DNA of 64,000 nucleotides from Cricetomys ansorgei (taxonomy: Eukaryota; Chordata; Mammalia; Rodentia; Nesomyidae). The translations under genes were made by a program, and so were the position numbers. The DNA is taken from assembly GCA_026225945.1 (NCBI GenBank), contig JAMJFZ010003624.1, positions 8,541,001 to 8,605,000 of the forward strand, given 5' to 3'. The notes under the pieces are model-generated. The model did no database searches and had not been told where the DNA came from. It saw only the letters and a list, made by a program, of their open reading frames with translations. Below are positions 45,271 to 57,242 of this stretch, piece by piece; within the stretch, counting starts at the first letter, position 1; every line of letters starts with the position of its first letter.

Positions 45271-47430
45271 TTAAGTTGCTGGACATATTGGTCCTCAGGT
45301 TCCCCCATCCGTAGAGTAAAAGGATGGCATTGTTTTATTCTCCAAGGACTACCATGAGCGTGGCTTCATCTCTTCTGTCTTCTGCTGAGGGGAAGCCCAC
45401 CTTTAAAACATACTGAAAATTAGAGAGTAAGCAAGCCTGTAAGGCGGGGCAGGATGCTGGGAAGACCTCATACAATCGGCTAGAACAGTCTGTTGTCTGT
45501 GCTGCGGGCCTGGGCCTCAGGTATTTTAAGTGCATCTCACTTCAGTGCCACTGGGACTGTCTTTGCTATCTACCCAGGAAATGGACAAGCCTGGAAGACG
45601 AACTGTATTAGAAGACAATCTGAAAGACGTCAACCCACCAAAGGTTGTATCTACAGCCCCGCCTACTTCACTGTTTTCTTGAAATGTTGCCTTAAACAGA
45701 TCTAGGTCACCAGGAACAGTGTTTCTCGGTGACTGGACTTGAATTGTAGGCGTGCCCTCATTTACAGATCTCACCAATCAGAGCTCAAGTTTGCACCAAA
45801 AACTCACTCGCTTTCGGAATATCTGAGGAGATCAAGGGGAAGGTAGGGGAAAGAAACGCGGTGACAGAGGGAGAGTCCGGTGTCCTGTGGCTAGCGTTCC
45901 AGTGACGAGATTAGCGCACCTGGGAGACATTCTAAACTCGCGGACTGTTTCCAGAGCATTCCGTGGGAATACTTCATGATGCCTTCTGCCAACCAAAATA
46001 GAATATGATATTCCCCAGTTTGTTTCCGCTGTGTATCAGAAAGTTTTTTTAACCTATTTCTTCATCAGGAGCCCTTACTTGTTCATGTACAAAAGTCTCT
46101 GAAGCCAGAAATGTCTGAATTTGACCTTCACCTGGAATCGAAGGCAACTGACATATTGTATGGAGCCTAGTGGCTGTATATCAGGTTTCCTTTAAATCCC
46201 ATGTCTGTGCCAAATTTAGACGAGTTACCAATCACTCCCGCCCCTGCCCCCCCAAAAATGAAAAGTCAGCCTGAGACAACAAAAACACATCTACATGGCG
46301 ATCTGAGTTGGCCTATGTGTCTCTTCATGGTTTTTTCTTCTGCTGAGCAAAACATCTATTTTAGGTAATAACAGTTGCTCTTATAATCTGACATAAGGGA
46401 AGTCGCCAGGATCTCTTAGATGCATCGTGTGTCCTTCCCCCGTTTCAGGACTCTGGCAGTTGTGCACGTACTGGTCTGTCGCTTTCAATATTGACCATTC
46501 CTGTGTCAACAAGCTCTCTCACCAACCACGCACAAGCCATTGCCAGAGCTTCCTTCCACTTTTCTCAACACCCAGATGCAGCTCAGTAATCCCAGCATTT
46601 TGAGTCACAGAGTACACAGCCTGTGGGTCTGTTTAGGCCATTGATTAGAACCGGGGGAGCTGGGTAGAGGAGAGGGTGGGGTAGATTAGGTCGGTCCCCT
46701 CTTTCGTATGCTGGCAGAGGCCTCCGTGTGCTAGGTGTCGTGGCACCGGGCTGTGGGAACATACTTCACCCTTTGCGGGATTTTTTGAGAACAGGGAAAG
46801 CCGGAGGAATGAAAGACAAGACAGTCTTATATCACCTCACGTTACATGCTAGGCCTGTCTGTCAATGTCTTATTTTTCCAAGTTTTAAACCTGTTATATC
46901 CTACAACAGATAGGACAGGAACTATGCAGTGGCCGGGTTACCTGTGGCAGAAGGAAAAGCCTCTTATTTAGATGGTCTTTGTGGGAGGGAGTCCTAGACA
47001 GTACTTGAAATGTAAAAAGACAATATAAAATTAAAAAAAAAAATCCATGTACCTGGTTTTTCAAATGGTCTCAGCAGGAAACTGCACTGAGATATTGTTC
47101 AAATCAGAAAGTCGGCAGCAAAGATTGCCAGCACCTTTCTAGAAGTGTGTTCTTCTCTGGTCATACTAGAGGCTCTCCTCTCTCTCCAGGGCCTCCGCAG
47201 CAAACCCTGGCAGCTGACTGCTGGTCTCTGACCTCTACTCCAGCCCTCCCTAGGGATGTTTCCTTTCTGATGTTGGAGATTTGTGACCCTGTCTTTGCAG
47301 ACACCCGAACATGGCTTTTCCCTTCTCCAGCCTCAGCAGATAAGCCACCCAGAAAACAGGTTCCACAGCCAGAGGCCTGGGAGTTCACAGGTTTCAGTTT
47401 GAAGCTGCAAAGGATTTGGTGTGTGTGTGT

Positions 47431-47444
47431 GGGGGGGGGGGGGG
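47431..47444. repeat. Poly(G) run, 14 nt, after (GT)n
   Basis: Fourteen G directly after about six GT units, within the inferred 3' UTR. In RNA it would be sense-strand G. Confidence 0.95.
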
Positions 47445-47725
47445 TGTTCTGGGCCTGCAAGGAGGCAGGACAAAGAGAAGGTGTAGTCCCCAGCCCTCTG
47501 AGAGCCCTGGGGGCCTTTTCTCATCACCAGCTCTGTCTCTGTGCTCTGGGCAGTTCATACTCATATTTCTCCTTTTGTTAGTCACCTCTTGACACCAGCA
47601 GTGTACAAAGGTGAGGGCGCGCCTTCCCGAGGCACCCAGACTCAGGAATGTACATTCCTTGACCAAGGAATGCATACGTCCTCACCTTTATGGAGCACGG
47701 AGGATGGAGAGCTCGAAGACTCAGA

Positions 47726-47748
47726 GAGTCAGCATTACATTACCCATA
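47726..47748 (+). repeat. Sv2c: Duplicated 3' UTR motif, copy 1
   Basis: gagtcagcattacattaccc followed by ata is identical to 48790-48812. Similar bases continue after it (agcccaaagg against cgcccaaggg). Confidence 0.9.
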
Positions 47749-48777
47749 AGCCCAAAGGAGAGACGTGATAGGGCATTCCAAGGGTCCCTGTAAAGGTTTG
47801 GGTTTCAGATATCCTCCTAGCCCTGCACCCTGATAAGACCATTGCGCCAGAATGGCCCATCTCTGAACAGAAGACCCTTTGGCTTCCAGAAGGAGCATCC
47901 CAGGCCAGGAGCATGGCATCCATTACCCTGTGAGAAATAGATGCCACATAGCCTCTCCTTATCCCGTAAGTCCCTACTTAGTGCTGAAGTTAAGTGCTTC
48001 GACTACAAAAGATGCCCATCCTCTGCCCACCCCTGCAATATTTGCATGCCCCTAGGGCCAAGAAAATCCAGAACTAAAAAGAGACAACAGCTTTCAACCT
48101 TTAGTTCAAACTTAGAGACATTTTTTACACTAAGCCAAAAAAGCCTTCCCTGGCAGCAAGGATATAGTATCCTAAGTAGCTTTCAGGTGCTCTGAGAAGG
48201 ACCGGCCATCCAAAAAAAACAGACGGTGGTGTCATCTAAATCCAGTCATGGTTAGGAACAGGCTCCACCCAGTTCTTTAGAACCAGTTCTTTAAGTTTCA
48301 GAAAATTTAAAAGCCAGTCAAGAAACATAGCCATCGTTAAAAGTTAAATGCAATCAAGAAAGTTATATTTTAAAGCAATATGTATTCAAAACTCATCGTG
48401 TTCTACTTATTTTGCTATTAGCCATGCCCTTGAGGTAAGAAATACCTATTATATCTCTATTATGGAAGTACTATGTAATGGTGTCCTATTGGATAGATAT
48501 TCCCGGTGACAGGGTCAATGGCATTATACTGAGCTCATCCACAGTGGTAACATTTACAGCACGGGAAGTAACAAATGCTACAGGCCAGATTCCTCCTACC
48601 CGTACCCCTCCCTAACTCCAAGCTTTGGTAAACATTTACCAACATAACACTACCTGAAGCCCTAAAGAATATTTGGCTCTCCATAGTTCATGCTAGCTGC
48701 ACAGGGCCCTGGGTTCATTGTGGATGGAGGTTGAGCCTTCCAACAAACAGATTCAGGCCAGGTGGAATAGAATGTCC

Positions 48778-48819
48778 TCTTGGGCTTGTGAGTCAGCATT
48801 ACATTACCCATACGCCCAA
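48778..48819 (+). promoter_or_regulatory. Sv2c: Duplicated 3' UTR motif, copy 2, inside a predicted hairpin
   Basis: The flanks cttgggcttgtg and catacgcccaag can pair over 12 positions with one mismatch and one G-U. The loop is about 18 nt and carries most of the motif shared with 47726-47748. The function is unknown and the pairing was worked out by hand. Confidence 0.4.
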
Positions 48820-49610
48820 GGGAAGGAGAGATTCAGCAAGCTCCGCCTCGTGTCCGTACTCAAAGCCTCTTTCCACACTCATATTGGCTCAGAATAGGAC
48901 CAACCATTCAGAGAACCCACTGCCCTCTGGGTGTTATTCCTTTGGGGAGAATTGCTTTAAATTCGCTGTTCCATGCACTTTCCCAAATGTGGCTGTATAT
49001 CTCTGCCTGACCCAGGAACACGCCAAGCAGACTATAAGCTCTTTACCAACGTCTAGATAAATTAAGGAAAGCCCTAGAAGAGGCTCTTCCAGGGGCACTT
49101 CCACCTTGGCTGCCCGTTCAGCCTGCAACCCCGCTCTGCTTTTGGCAATGAGATCTTGGCAGTGGTCCTGTCCTTGGTTTCGGTATGTGGGTGTTTGGGC
49201 TTCGTATTCTTTCTCTTTTCTCTTTTCAATGTTCTGTCAGGTGTCCTGCTGTCTGTCCAGTTCCTCCTGTCGTCCTGTATATATATGTTGCATGTGTGAA
49301 CCTCAGTAACTCCCATGTTAGGTTTCTGCAGTTTCCGTCTCAAGTTCAGCTGATCCTACTGTAAACCTCATCTTTCTGGTATGCTCCTCCGTGTCTTATT
49401 TCCCATTGCCAAAATGTTGGGCCAAGTGTATTTCACTATTTTCACAAATGTCCCGAGACAGCCATGTGTATACTTGTGAAAGGGCATGCTTCGTGTGAGA
49501 TGGCTCGTGTACAGCGTAAACCTATCACATGTGGAAGTGTGTATGCATTTATATGCCAGATAACGATCATTCATGTAACAGCTGCAAAGATATTTAATGT
49601 ACAGCAGATT

Positions 49611-49616
49611 AATAAA
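49611..49616 (+). promoter_or_regulatory. Sv2c: Poly(A) signal candidate
   Basis: AATAAA in cagattaataaaagagcg, 32 bases before a second AATAAA. It may serve as the upstream member of a pair. Confidence 0.5.
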
Positions 49617-49642
49617 AGAGCGTTTTTGCTCCATTATATTCA

Positions 49643-49648
49643 AATAAA
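49643..49648 (+). promoter_or_regulatory. Sv2c: Likely terminal poly(A) signal of Sv2c
   Basis: AATAAA in ttcaaataaagactgctgtg, followed by a TG/T-rich downstream element (tgctgtgtggctgcctttcc). Beyond it, SINE-type repeats resume at about 49.7 kb. Cleavage is expected near 49660-49670. Confidence 0.6.
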
Positions 49649-49699
49649 GACTGCTGTGTGGCTGCCTTTCCTTCCAAACAAACAATCCTCAAAACACAA

Positions 49700-49795
49700 G
49701 GGCATTTTGCTGGGTGTAGTGGAGCAAGCTAGGAATTCTAGAGGATCCAGTTTGAGGCCAGCCTGGACCACAGAGAAAGACCCTGTCCTTTGGGG
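49700..49795 (+). repeat. B1-like SINE fragment
   Basis: ctgggtgtagtggagcaagc, then ttgaggccagcctggaccac, then agagaaagaccctgtc. First SINE after the inferred end of Sv2c. Confidence 0.6.
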
Positions 49796-50384
49796 GTGGG
49801 GGTTGGGGTTGGGGGTGGGGCAAAACAAATGAACAAATACAAAAGCACATTTTTATGTCCTTGGTTCCAGAGAAAGCCTGTTCTTCTGGTACAGGCTGAT
49901 TTTAGTTGCTTTTGTGGGCTGGTTCCATGGGTACTGATGTGTTGTTGATTTTATAGGAATACTTTCCAATGGTTACCTAGAGCCACGGTGAAGAAAAAGC
50001 TTGGAGGAGGGCTGGTGGTAAAACAGATGCTTGTGTTATTTTGCCCTTAAGCAAGAACAGTTAACAGATTTCTATCTCATAACATCACCTCTAATTAACT
50101 GATAGTGACTGTTTGGAACATTCATTTGAGAACAATGAGGGGGAAATGTTATATTTGATGGTGTTCAAATTAGAGGCAGAAACAGAGACTGCAAAGTCCG
50201 TATTTGCTGCTCCCCAAAGAAGGCTTTCGACTTGTTTTAACAGAAGACCCAAGTATCCCCTTGTTCTTCTTTGACACAGGGTCTCGCTGTGTTTGACAGG
50301 CTGCACTGCAGGGATCCTCCTACCTCTGTTTCCAGGGTAGCCATGGCTACTAGCTCATATCATGACATCCCACCAAGACTTTGG

Positions 50385-50585
50385 ATTCCTAAATGTGTAT
50401 GTCTGTGTGAATGTACACGATTTGTATGCAAGTACCTGAAGAGGGCAAAAGAGAGCATTGTATGCCCCTCGAACTGGAGTTCGAGGCCATCTTAAGCTGC
50501 CAGTATAGATGCTGGGAACTGAACTTAGGTCCTCTGGAAGAGCAGCAAGCACTCTTAACCATGGGACCATCTTTCCAGCCCCAAT
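50385..50585 (-). repeat. B2/B3-type SINE, antisense
   Basis: gatgctgggaactgaactta, then ggtcctctggaagagcagca, then gcactcttaaccatgggacc. Confidence 0.8.
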
Positions 50586-51099
50586 AAATTTGACAAACAA
50601 TGTGAGTTGACATTAGTGATGGTCCTGGTTCTTTTCCTCTTTTAGACCAACTGTCCTTAGTATCCTGATTTATATTCCCATAGGAATTCAAAATAATGGC
50701 AGGAACTCTGAATAACACATCTTGACATAATCTTAGGGCCAGAAGCAACTGTCCCTTCTTCCTGAATTTTTTTTACATAAAGGAGAAAATTCTGAGCAGA
50801 CTGCACTGTCTCATTGGCTGGATTGGCATCGTCTGCATACTCCTAAACCGATCACAAGCAATGAGATCATAATTACCATATTGCTTAGAACAGTCAGGCG
50901 ACACATCGCCACAGAGGCGGAGAGGGCTCACCTCCCTTGAAGCTAGCAGAGAAGCTAGCTGAACAGAGTTGGGGCTTCATGGGCGAGGAATAGGAAAAAT
51001 AGAGAGTGGACCATCAGCACTGGAGCCAGGCTGTCTAATGCAAGTAGTCACATGCACCATTTATATCGAAACTTAACTACAGTCAAAAATTCAATTGCT

Positions 51100-51265
51100 C
51101 AGCTGGGCAGTGGTGGCGCACGCCTTTAATCCCAGCACTCGGGAGGCAGAGGCAGGCGGATCTCTGTGAGTTCGAGGCCAGCCTGGTCTACAGAGTGAGT
51201 CCAGGACAGTCAGAGTTACAACAGAGAAACCTTGTCTCAAAAAAACCAAAGGGTAGGGGGGGAAA
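51100..51265 (+). repeat. B1 SINE (well preserved)
   Basis: gcagtggtggcgcacgcctt, then taatcccagcactcgggagg, then gagttacaacagagaaacct. Close to full length with an A-rich tail, so among the younger copies here. Confidence 0.93.
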
Positions 51266-51564
51266 AAGAATTCAGTTGCCCAGTCACACTTGGCCACATT
51301 TCCAGCCCTCGACTGCCATCTGTGACTCTGGTGATTGCCATTTTCTAGAGGACAAATATAGACCATCCCAGCATCACGAAGGTTCTGTCGGCACCTTTCC
51401 CTCTGTAGGCTTTCTTCTCTTGGGACCCATCCTCACGTCTTCCAAATGGTCTCCCCCAAGGTCCTGTCTTGTTGCCATAGAAGTTTTATTTACTTTCTGC
51501 CAATATTCAGCCTATGACTCCATGGAGGTCTTAACCTCCCAGATCTGGGCACTTTCAAAAACAA

Positions 51565-51672
51565 AAGCAAGGTCTCCTTAAGTAGCGCAAGCCGATCTCG
51601 ACTTACCATCCTACCTCTCGCTCTCCTGAGCGCTGGGACGACAGACTTGCACCACCATAGCTGGCCTTGTTC
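51565..51672 (-). repeat. B1-like SINE (old)
   Basis: ggtctccttaagtagcgcaa, then ctcctgagcgctgggacgac, then agacttgcaccaccatagct. Confidence 0.6.
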
Positions 51673-51949
51673 TTTGTTTTCCAAAAGCTGTAGTGAGCAT
51701 TTGATTACGGTTTGATTAAGAATAAAAACCACTCTCCACTCATTTTCCTTTCTTTCCTGTTTCGTGATGAGGCTTGAGAGAGAGAGGGAGGGAGAGGGAG
51801 CGAGAGAGACAACAAGACGCTGTAAGTTTCAGGGATGGTGGGACCACACAATACTGGGTTGCGGATGAGTTGAGCAAGAAATAGTATGAGTTCCTTCATC
51901 TTCTTTTGTCTCTGCACTTTTCTAAGTATATTCGACATGAATACCTGTG

Positions 51950-52255
51950 CGTGCGTATTAACTGTGTGGGTGCAGGTGGGTATACATGTAGGAGTGTTTG
52001 TGCATATGTGTGCAAACATGTGGAAGCTGAAGTTGATGCCAGAAATCCTCTTCGATTGACCTTCTTTTCTTAAGGCTGAGACTTGTTAATCCCAGCACTC
52101 ACCAACTCATTCTGGCTACTCTGCCTCACCAGCTTGCCCCCGGACCCCGTTTCTACCTCATACTTTTGTTAACAGGCAGCCTCCGTTTCTTCACAGCAGC
52201 CAAGCTGTTAAGTTTGCCCAGCGAGTGCTTTATCCGTGGAGTTATCTCTCTGCTC
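51950..52255 (-). repeat. B3-type SINE, antisense
   Basis: gtatacatgtaggagtgttt, then gtggaagctgaagttgatgc, and near the end cgagtgctttatccgtggag, the antisense B2/B3 head. Confidence 0.6.
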
Positions 52256-53551
52256 CCCATCCCTTTCATGAGACAGGTCTCAGGTAGCCCAAGTGAGTCT
52301 TGAACCTGTGACCCTCTTGAGTCTGTGCCATCATGGCTTGGCTTCTTAATTTTTGAACCATTGCAGGTTATTGAAGCCACAGCCTCACACAATGCTGGGC
52401 AAGTGCTGAACCGCTGAGTTAGCCCCTAGTCTGCACTAGTGGGTTCTAAAGACTGTATTTATAAGCCTGGCTTGGACCAGTATCAGAACCGTTCTCATTG
52501 TTTGCTTCTAAGCAAAACAGCCCCACAGACCTCCCACATCACGGTGATCCTGAGAAACTTCCTCCGAGACAGTGGCCAGCTTGAGCTCAGATAGCTAACA
52601 GTAGACCTTGGGAAAAGAGGGGTCCTGGAGAGTGGAGGACCATGTCACTGCCCATTGCTATGCTCCCTTTGTTAGGTGGGGACATTTGCAGCAATGCCTC
52701 CTGCAATTTGCAGTCCAGACACCAGGTGGAGAAATGAGCCCCACGAAGGAGGCAAGTTCCTGAGGAAAGCCAGGCTCCAGGACTCCTAAGGCCAGAAAGA
52801 AGGAAGTAAAGGAGGCCGAAAGGGTCAAAATCCGATGCTCCAAGCACACGCACAGCTCCCTACCTCCGTGTACGTCTGCACCCACTGCTCAAGAGCCAAT
52901 GGGAAGACAGAAGAGGCAACGTTGTCTGCAGCGTCATGGCTCACATGCGCTCAGTTGCATCCTCTCGTCTCCCGCCCTGTGGACAGAAGTGCCCTTTGGA
53001 CGGAGGTTTCCAAGGAAAACCCATCAGCAAATTCAGGCTTGGTGGGGCCATAGGGAAAGCCACCACGAGTACAAGGGAGGCTTCGTGATCACAAGCTGCC
53101 CCAGCTCCTCTTTTAGTCCGTGAAAACTGTGGCCATTCCCAGCCCAGCTGCAGCCAGTCGGTTGCTCCCTCTCCTCAAGTCTTGCTGCCCCTCTTGAAAC
53201 CCCGCCGCCTTTTCTAGACTTCTGAAAGTTTTTGTGAACCTCAATGCTCTGCCCGCAGATGGCTCTTAAGCTCAGAGGTAGGAGACAGAGAGTCTCCGTT
53301 TGGACAGTACCAGTTCCGGGACTGGTTTTGTTTGGTTGTTGCTTGTGGGTGGGGCTTGGGGTGCTTTTTTAAGAAAAATGGCAGAAGGGCTGGGAATACA
53401 GGCCAGTGGGTGGGCACTTGTCAAGTGTGCCTGAACTGAGCCCAATCCGTACACTGCCAAGGAAAAGGGGAGGGAGTGCGAGGGAGGGGAAGAAAAACTA
53501 CAAACACAAACTTAATTACAAAAGTAGCTGTTTAAACTGTGGAAAGAGCAG

Positions 53552-53712
53552 GTCAGGTCGGTGGTGGCGCAGGCCTTTAATCCCAGCACTCAAGAGGCAG
53601 AGGCAGGTGGATCTCTGTGAGTTCGAAGCCATCCTGGACTACAGAATGAGTTCCAGGACAGCCAGAGTTACAACAGAGAAACCCTGTCTCGAAAAATCAC
53701 AATAAAATAAAA
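53552..53712 (+). repeat. B1 SINE
   Basis: ggtggtggcgcaggccttta, then atcccagcactcaagaggca, then agagttacaacagagaaacc. Confidence 0.92.
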
Positions 53713-53967
53713 TGTGGGGGGAAAAACCCCATAATTCATAACTTTTAAAAAAGCTGATAAACATAACAAACCATAACAAAATCCAGAAAAAATAGCAATA
53801 GTTCTATTACCTTCCCGATACACCTCTATAATTACTTTCCATAGTTTTGGGTGGTATATTCTTTGCACGACCCCATATAGCGAAAACTTTGTTATCCCAT
53901 GCTGGGTAGACAAAGTAGAAAGATAAAAATCTGATTTTGCTTTCCACTAGTCTCACTTTTTGTTCTT

Positions 53968-54072
53968 TGACACCCTACCTTCCTACGTAGCTTAAGCTGA
54001 CTTTGAACTCGAAGACTTGCTGTCTCAGCCTGAGGAATGCTAGAGTTACAAAGCCTGTGCCATGGTGCCTGA
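53968..54072 (-). repeat. B1-like SINE (old)
   Basis: tacgtagcttaagctgactt, then tgaactcgaagacttgctgt, then tgctagagttacaaagcctg. Confidence 0.6.
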
Positions 54073-54599
54073 GCCAGTTCCTGCTAGTCTTTACTGTTCT
54101 CCTGTTTCTCACCCACTTCCCACATGCTTTCTAAGCCCAAGGCACCCGTGTTCATGCTTGTCATCCAGGCCTGACATTGTACCTTTGAAGAAGACACAGG
54201 TAAGTGGCATCCTTGTACTCCTGGAAGCCACGCCTCCAGTCAGCCAGCGAGCAACAGCTTTCCAGCCACCAAAGAGATTTTGAGCGGTGCAAACATAATA
54301 TATCCCCAAGTCATTCCTCATGACTCATCCCCTAAAGGCCCAGGTCTACCAACACTGGGACAAGATCCAAGGAGGAAAAGCCAAGTAGGACCAAGCAACA
54401 CCTTTATACCGATTAAGGAAACCATTTGTTATTTGTCTGTGATTTTTCCCAGTTGTGCAAATGATTCAAAAAGCCTAGGACCATGTGATCACACCACTGG
54501 GCTCCTTGAAGCCCCTCAAAAGGGACCAGCGCAAATAGGAGTGCTGGGGGTGGGGTGGGGCTTTGAGCTTCATTTACTTCTGGGGAAACATTCTTTTAA

Positions 54600-54765
54600 A
54601 TCTGGAAGTCGAGCAGGCAGATGTGAGTCTGAATCCTGACCCTGCTGCTTGGCAGCTATGCGGGGAGGAAGTGAAAATTACTGCCTTTGAACATTCATTT
54701 CTGCAACTCTGCGTTAGAAATGATGACAGTTTGTATTTCTTTGGGGTCTGCGAGGACTGAGAAAA
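54600..54765 (+). repeat. MIR SINE
   Basis: gtgagtctgaatcctgaccc, then tgctgcttggcagctatgcg, later ctgcaactctgcgttagaaa. The spacing fits the sense MIR core and tail (CTGCCACTTACTAGCTGTG ... CTCATCTGTAAAATG). Confidence 0.65.
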
Positions 54766-55087
54766 TGTACAGGAAAAGGCTAACAAAGCTCTCGGTGCAC
54801 ACCCGCTCGGCAAAGGGTGGCCAGTGACTGTCAGCACGGGTTCCAATCTGCTTTAGGAGGCAGGTCAAAGCTCTGCTTTCACAGGTCTGCTGAGGTATAG
54901 CGAGCCTGAAAGCCAGATCCCCTGAGAGCACTCAAGCAGAGTGTCAGGGTTGTAATGGAACCCCTGGTATTGCCCTATGCTCCCCCAACTGTGGCAAGCC
55001 AGGCATGGGGACACACGCCCATCATCTCAGCATATGGGAGGCTGAGACAGGATAGGCATGCATGAAGTGTGTGTGTATTGGCAGGGC

Positions 55088-55103
55088 GGGGGGGGGGGGG
55101 GGG
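55088..55103. repeat. Poly(G) run, 16 nt
   Basis: Sixteen G within a B1-like remnant context (gcagggcggg...). Confidence 0.95.
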
Positions 55104-55834
55104 AGCAGCAGTCAAGAGGAAGAGGAAAGGGATGCCTAACATATATGGGGCCTTACCAACTCCAGCTATCCTGGAGTTCAGCATGGTGGACCCACCCTAT
55201 CCCCTGTTACCCAGGGCTTCGCCATTCACCCTGTGGGTTCAAAGGTGCTGAGACTCAGCATTTGACCAAGGTCTATTCCAGATGCTACTGCATGAGTCTC
55301 TCACCTGGAGAAGATGTCCCAAGGAAAAGACCAAAGATCAACCACCCACAAGAGGCAAAGTTAACAAGGTGGTAGTTGGAAGAAGTGAATAATTTACAGA
55401 AGGAACACAATCCAAGGCAGTGTGTCACACGATCTCTTTGTACGGGAAGGCAACGCCAGGAGCCACTGGTGATATGTTTGGAGCTCACCATGGCCAGAAC
55501 TTGCAGAGCTCTTGGGAGGGAAGGAAGGACAGTGCCACCAAGAGATGGGATCTTGGCCTCTAGATTCAGCTCTCAGCTGAGCAGGAAGGTTTCTGCCTGT
55601 AACCTCAGTATCTGCAAATGGATAAGCCAGAAGGTGTGGCACAGGCTTGGGGCCAGCCTGAGCTAATCTGTCTAAAGAAAACAACAAAACAAACAACGCA
55701 TACCTCCCTACCCCAACCTAACCCACAGAGGAAAAAAGAAAGAATACATGTGCCCTTGTTGAAAGGTTTGACTAATAAAATTGAAGTGCACAACACACAC
55801 TCTTTTACTTGTTAATATTTATGGAATGCAACAT

Positions 55835-55880
55835 GCGTGTGTGTGTGTGTGTGTGTTATTGTATTTACACATGTGAGGAT

Positions 55881-55912
<32 letters not shown>

Positions 55913-56235
55913 GTGAAAGAGAATGAGAGAGAGAGAGAGAGAGTGAGAGTGTAGGTGTGGTTATGTGGAAGCCAGAACTCACTGTTGCACACTGGGTGTT
56001 TTCCTCTGTCTCTCCTCCACCTTACTTTTTGAGGCAGGTCTCTCACTAAGCCTGAAGCTTCTCAGCAGGCTAGACTAGCTACCCAGCAAGCCCCAGGGAT
56101 CCTCCTGTCTCTGCCCCGCACCCCCGAACTGGGATTACTGCATCCAGATTTTTAGGTGGATGTTAGAGATCCAAACACAGACTCTCATGCTTGTTCATCG
56201 AGCGCTTTCCCTACTGAGTCACTTCCTCAAGACCC
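55835..56235 (-). repeat. B3-type SINE, antisense, with TG and GA microsatellites
   Basis: Two TG runs (about 55835-55856 and 55882-55904) and a GA run (about 55920-55942) precede gtggaagccagaactcactg and a B3-type end tcgagcgctttccctactga. Confidence 0.65.
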
Positions 56236-56309
56236 ACATAACATGACTTTTGATATGGATAGAACATATTCTCTAGTCATGTCTTCTGACACTTAGAAAT
56301 TCCTAATTT

Positions 56310-56367
56310 TAGAACAAGAGTATAGCTCAGAGGTGCACTTGCCCAGTGTGTGTAAGGGTTCACTCCC

Positions 56368-56404
<37 letters not shown>
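56310..56404 (+). repeat. ID-like SINE ending in (CA)n
   Basis: gagtatagctcagaggtgca, then gtgtaagggttcactcccca, then about 17 CA units to 56403. Confidence 0.65.
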
Positions 56405-56406
<2 letters not shown>

Positions 56407-56789
56407 CAACATTCTGACTGTTATATACTCTAAGTTACTAATCTTACCATTTAGGTTAGTGCTGTAAAGATCATAAGTCTTTGTCTACTTCAAGGTCGCG
56501 AAGGCACCCTTGTCACCTAGCAATTTTGCTGTTGTTTTATGTCACATTTCCTTCTACATTCTGCTGGAATTGATTTTGTACGTCCTAGGAATTCACTGGG
56601 AAGCCAAAAGACAGCGTTCTAGCAGTAAAAGGGTAATCCTCGGAGCTACAGGGACATTGGTGATCTGTATCAACAAAAGATTTGCATCCAGCGAAGATGA
56701 AGAACTCCCACCAACCAATAAAAGTCACCCAAACTTGAGCATATTGAACCCAACATTCAAAATGCTCTCGTTAGGAATTGAAAGTGAAA

Positions 56790-57122
56790 TGTAGCCCACA
56801 AGCTTGCGTGTTGAACACTTGGTCCCCAGCTGGCGCTTGCTATTTGGGGAGATGGTGGGAGCTTTGGGATGAGGGGGTCTAACTGAAGGAAGCAAGCTGC
56901 TGAGGGGTGCGATTTGCAAGGTTCCAGTGGTCCTCGTCCTTTCCTTTTTCAGTCTTCTATTGGCCATGAGGTAAAGAACTTTCTCCACCATACGTCGCAT
57001 GATGTCCTTCCTCACCCCACGCCCAGAGTCCAGTGCTGTGGATTGAAATATCTGAATCTGTGGGATAAAATAAGTCCTTTATTCAGCAATGTTGTTTGGG
57101 TCACAGCTATATGGAAGTAACC
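56790..57122 (+). mobile_element. LTR-like interspersed repeat, relative of 10.83-11.2 kb
   Basis: gttgaacacttggtccccag, then ctggcgcttgctatttgggg, later gattgaaatatctgaatctg and gtttgggtcacagctatatg. Same general plan as the repeat at 10832-11205. Non-coding. Confidence 0.45.
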
Positions 57123-57242
57123 ACGACAATTCCAAAATTTCGTTTTTTGAGGTGTTGATGTGATGTCTCGAGCGGAAAATTCCACATCATGCAGCTCTGT
57201 TTAGTGCACAAAATTATTTAGAATATTGTATAAGAGTGGGGG

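Larger units (their letters stand above)
42258..49665 (+). other. Sv2c: Sv2c 3' untranslated region, ~7.4 kb (inferred)
   Basis: No further coding exon follows the stop codon. From 42258 to about 49680 I find no clear B1, B2/B3 or ID element, although both flanks carry roughly one per few hundred bases. That is expected for exonic sequence. The final part (about 49240-49665) has the even composition and AT-rich wording of a conserved 3' end and closes with AATAAA at 49611 and 49643. Earlier weak signals lie at 45022 (AATAAA) and 47030 (ATTAAA before an A run), so shorter forms are possible. The exact end is inferred, not shown. Confidence 0.65.

Noticed and set aside
47030..47042. ATTAAA plus A run as the main poly(A) site
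   Set aside because: There is no GT-rich downstream element, and the A run itself would cause internal priming artefacts. SINE-free sequence continues for 2.6 kb beyond it.
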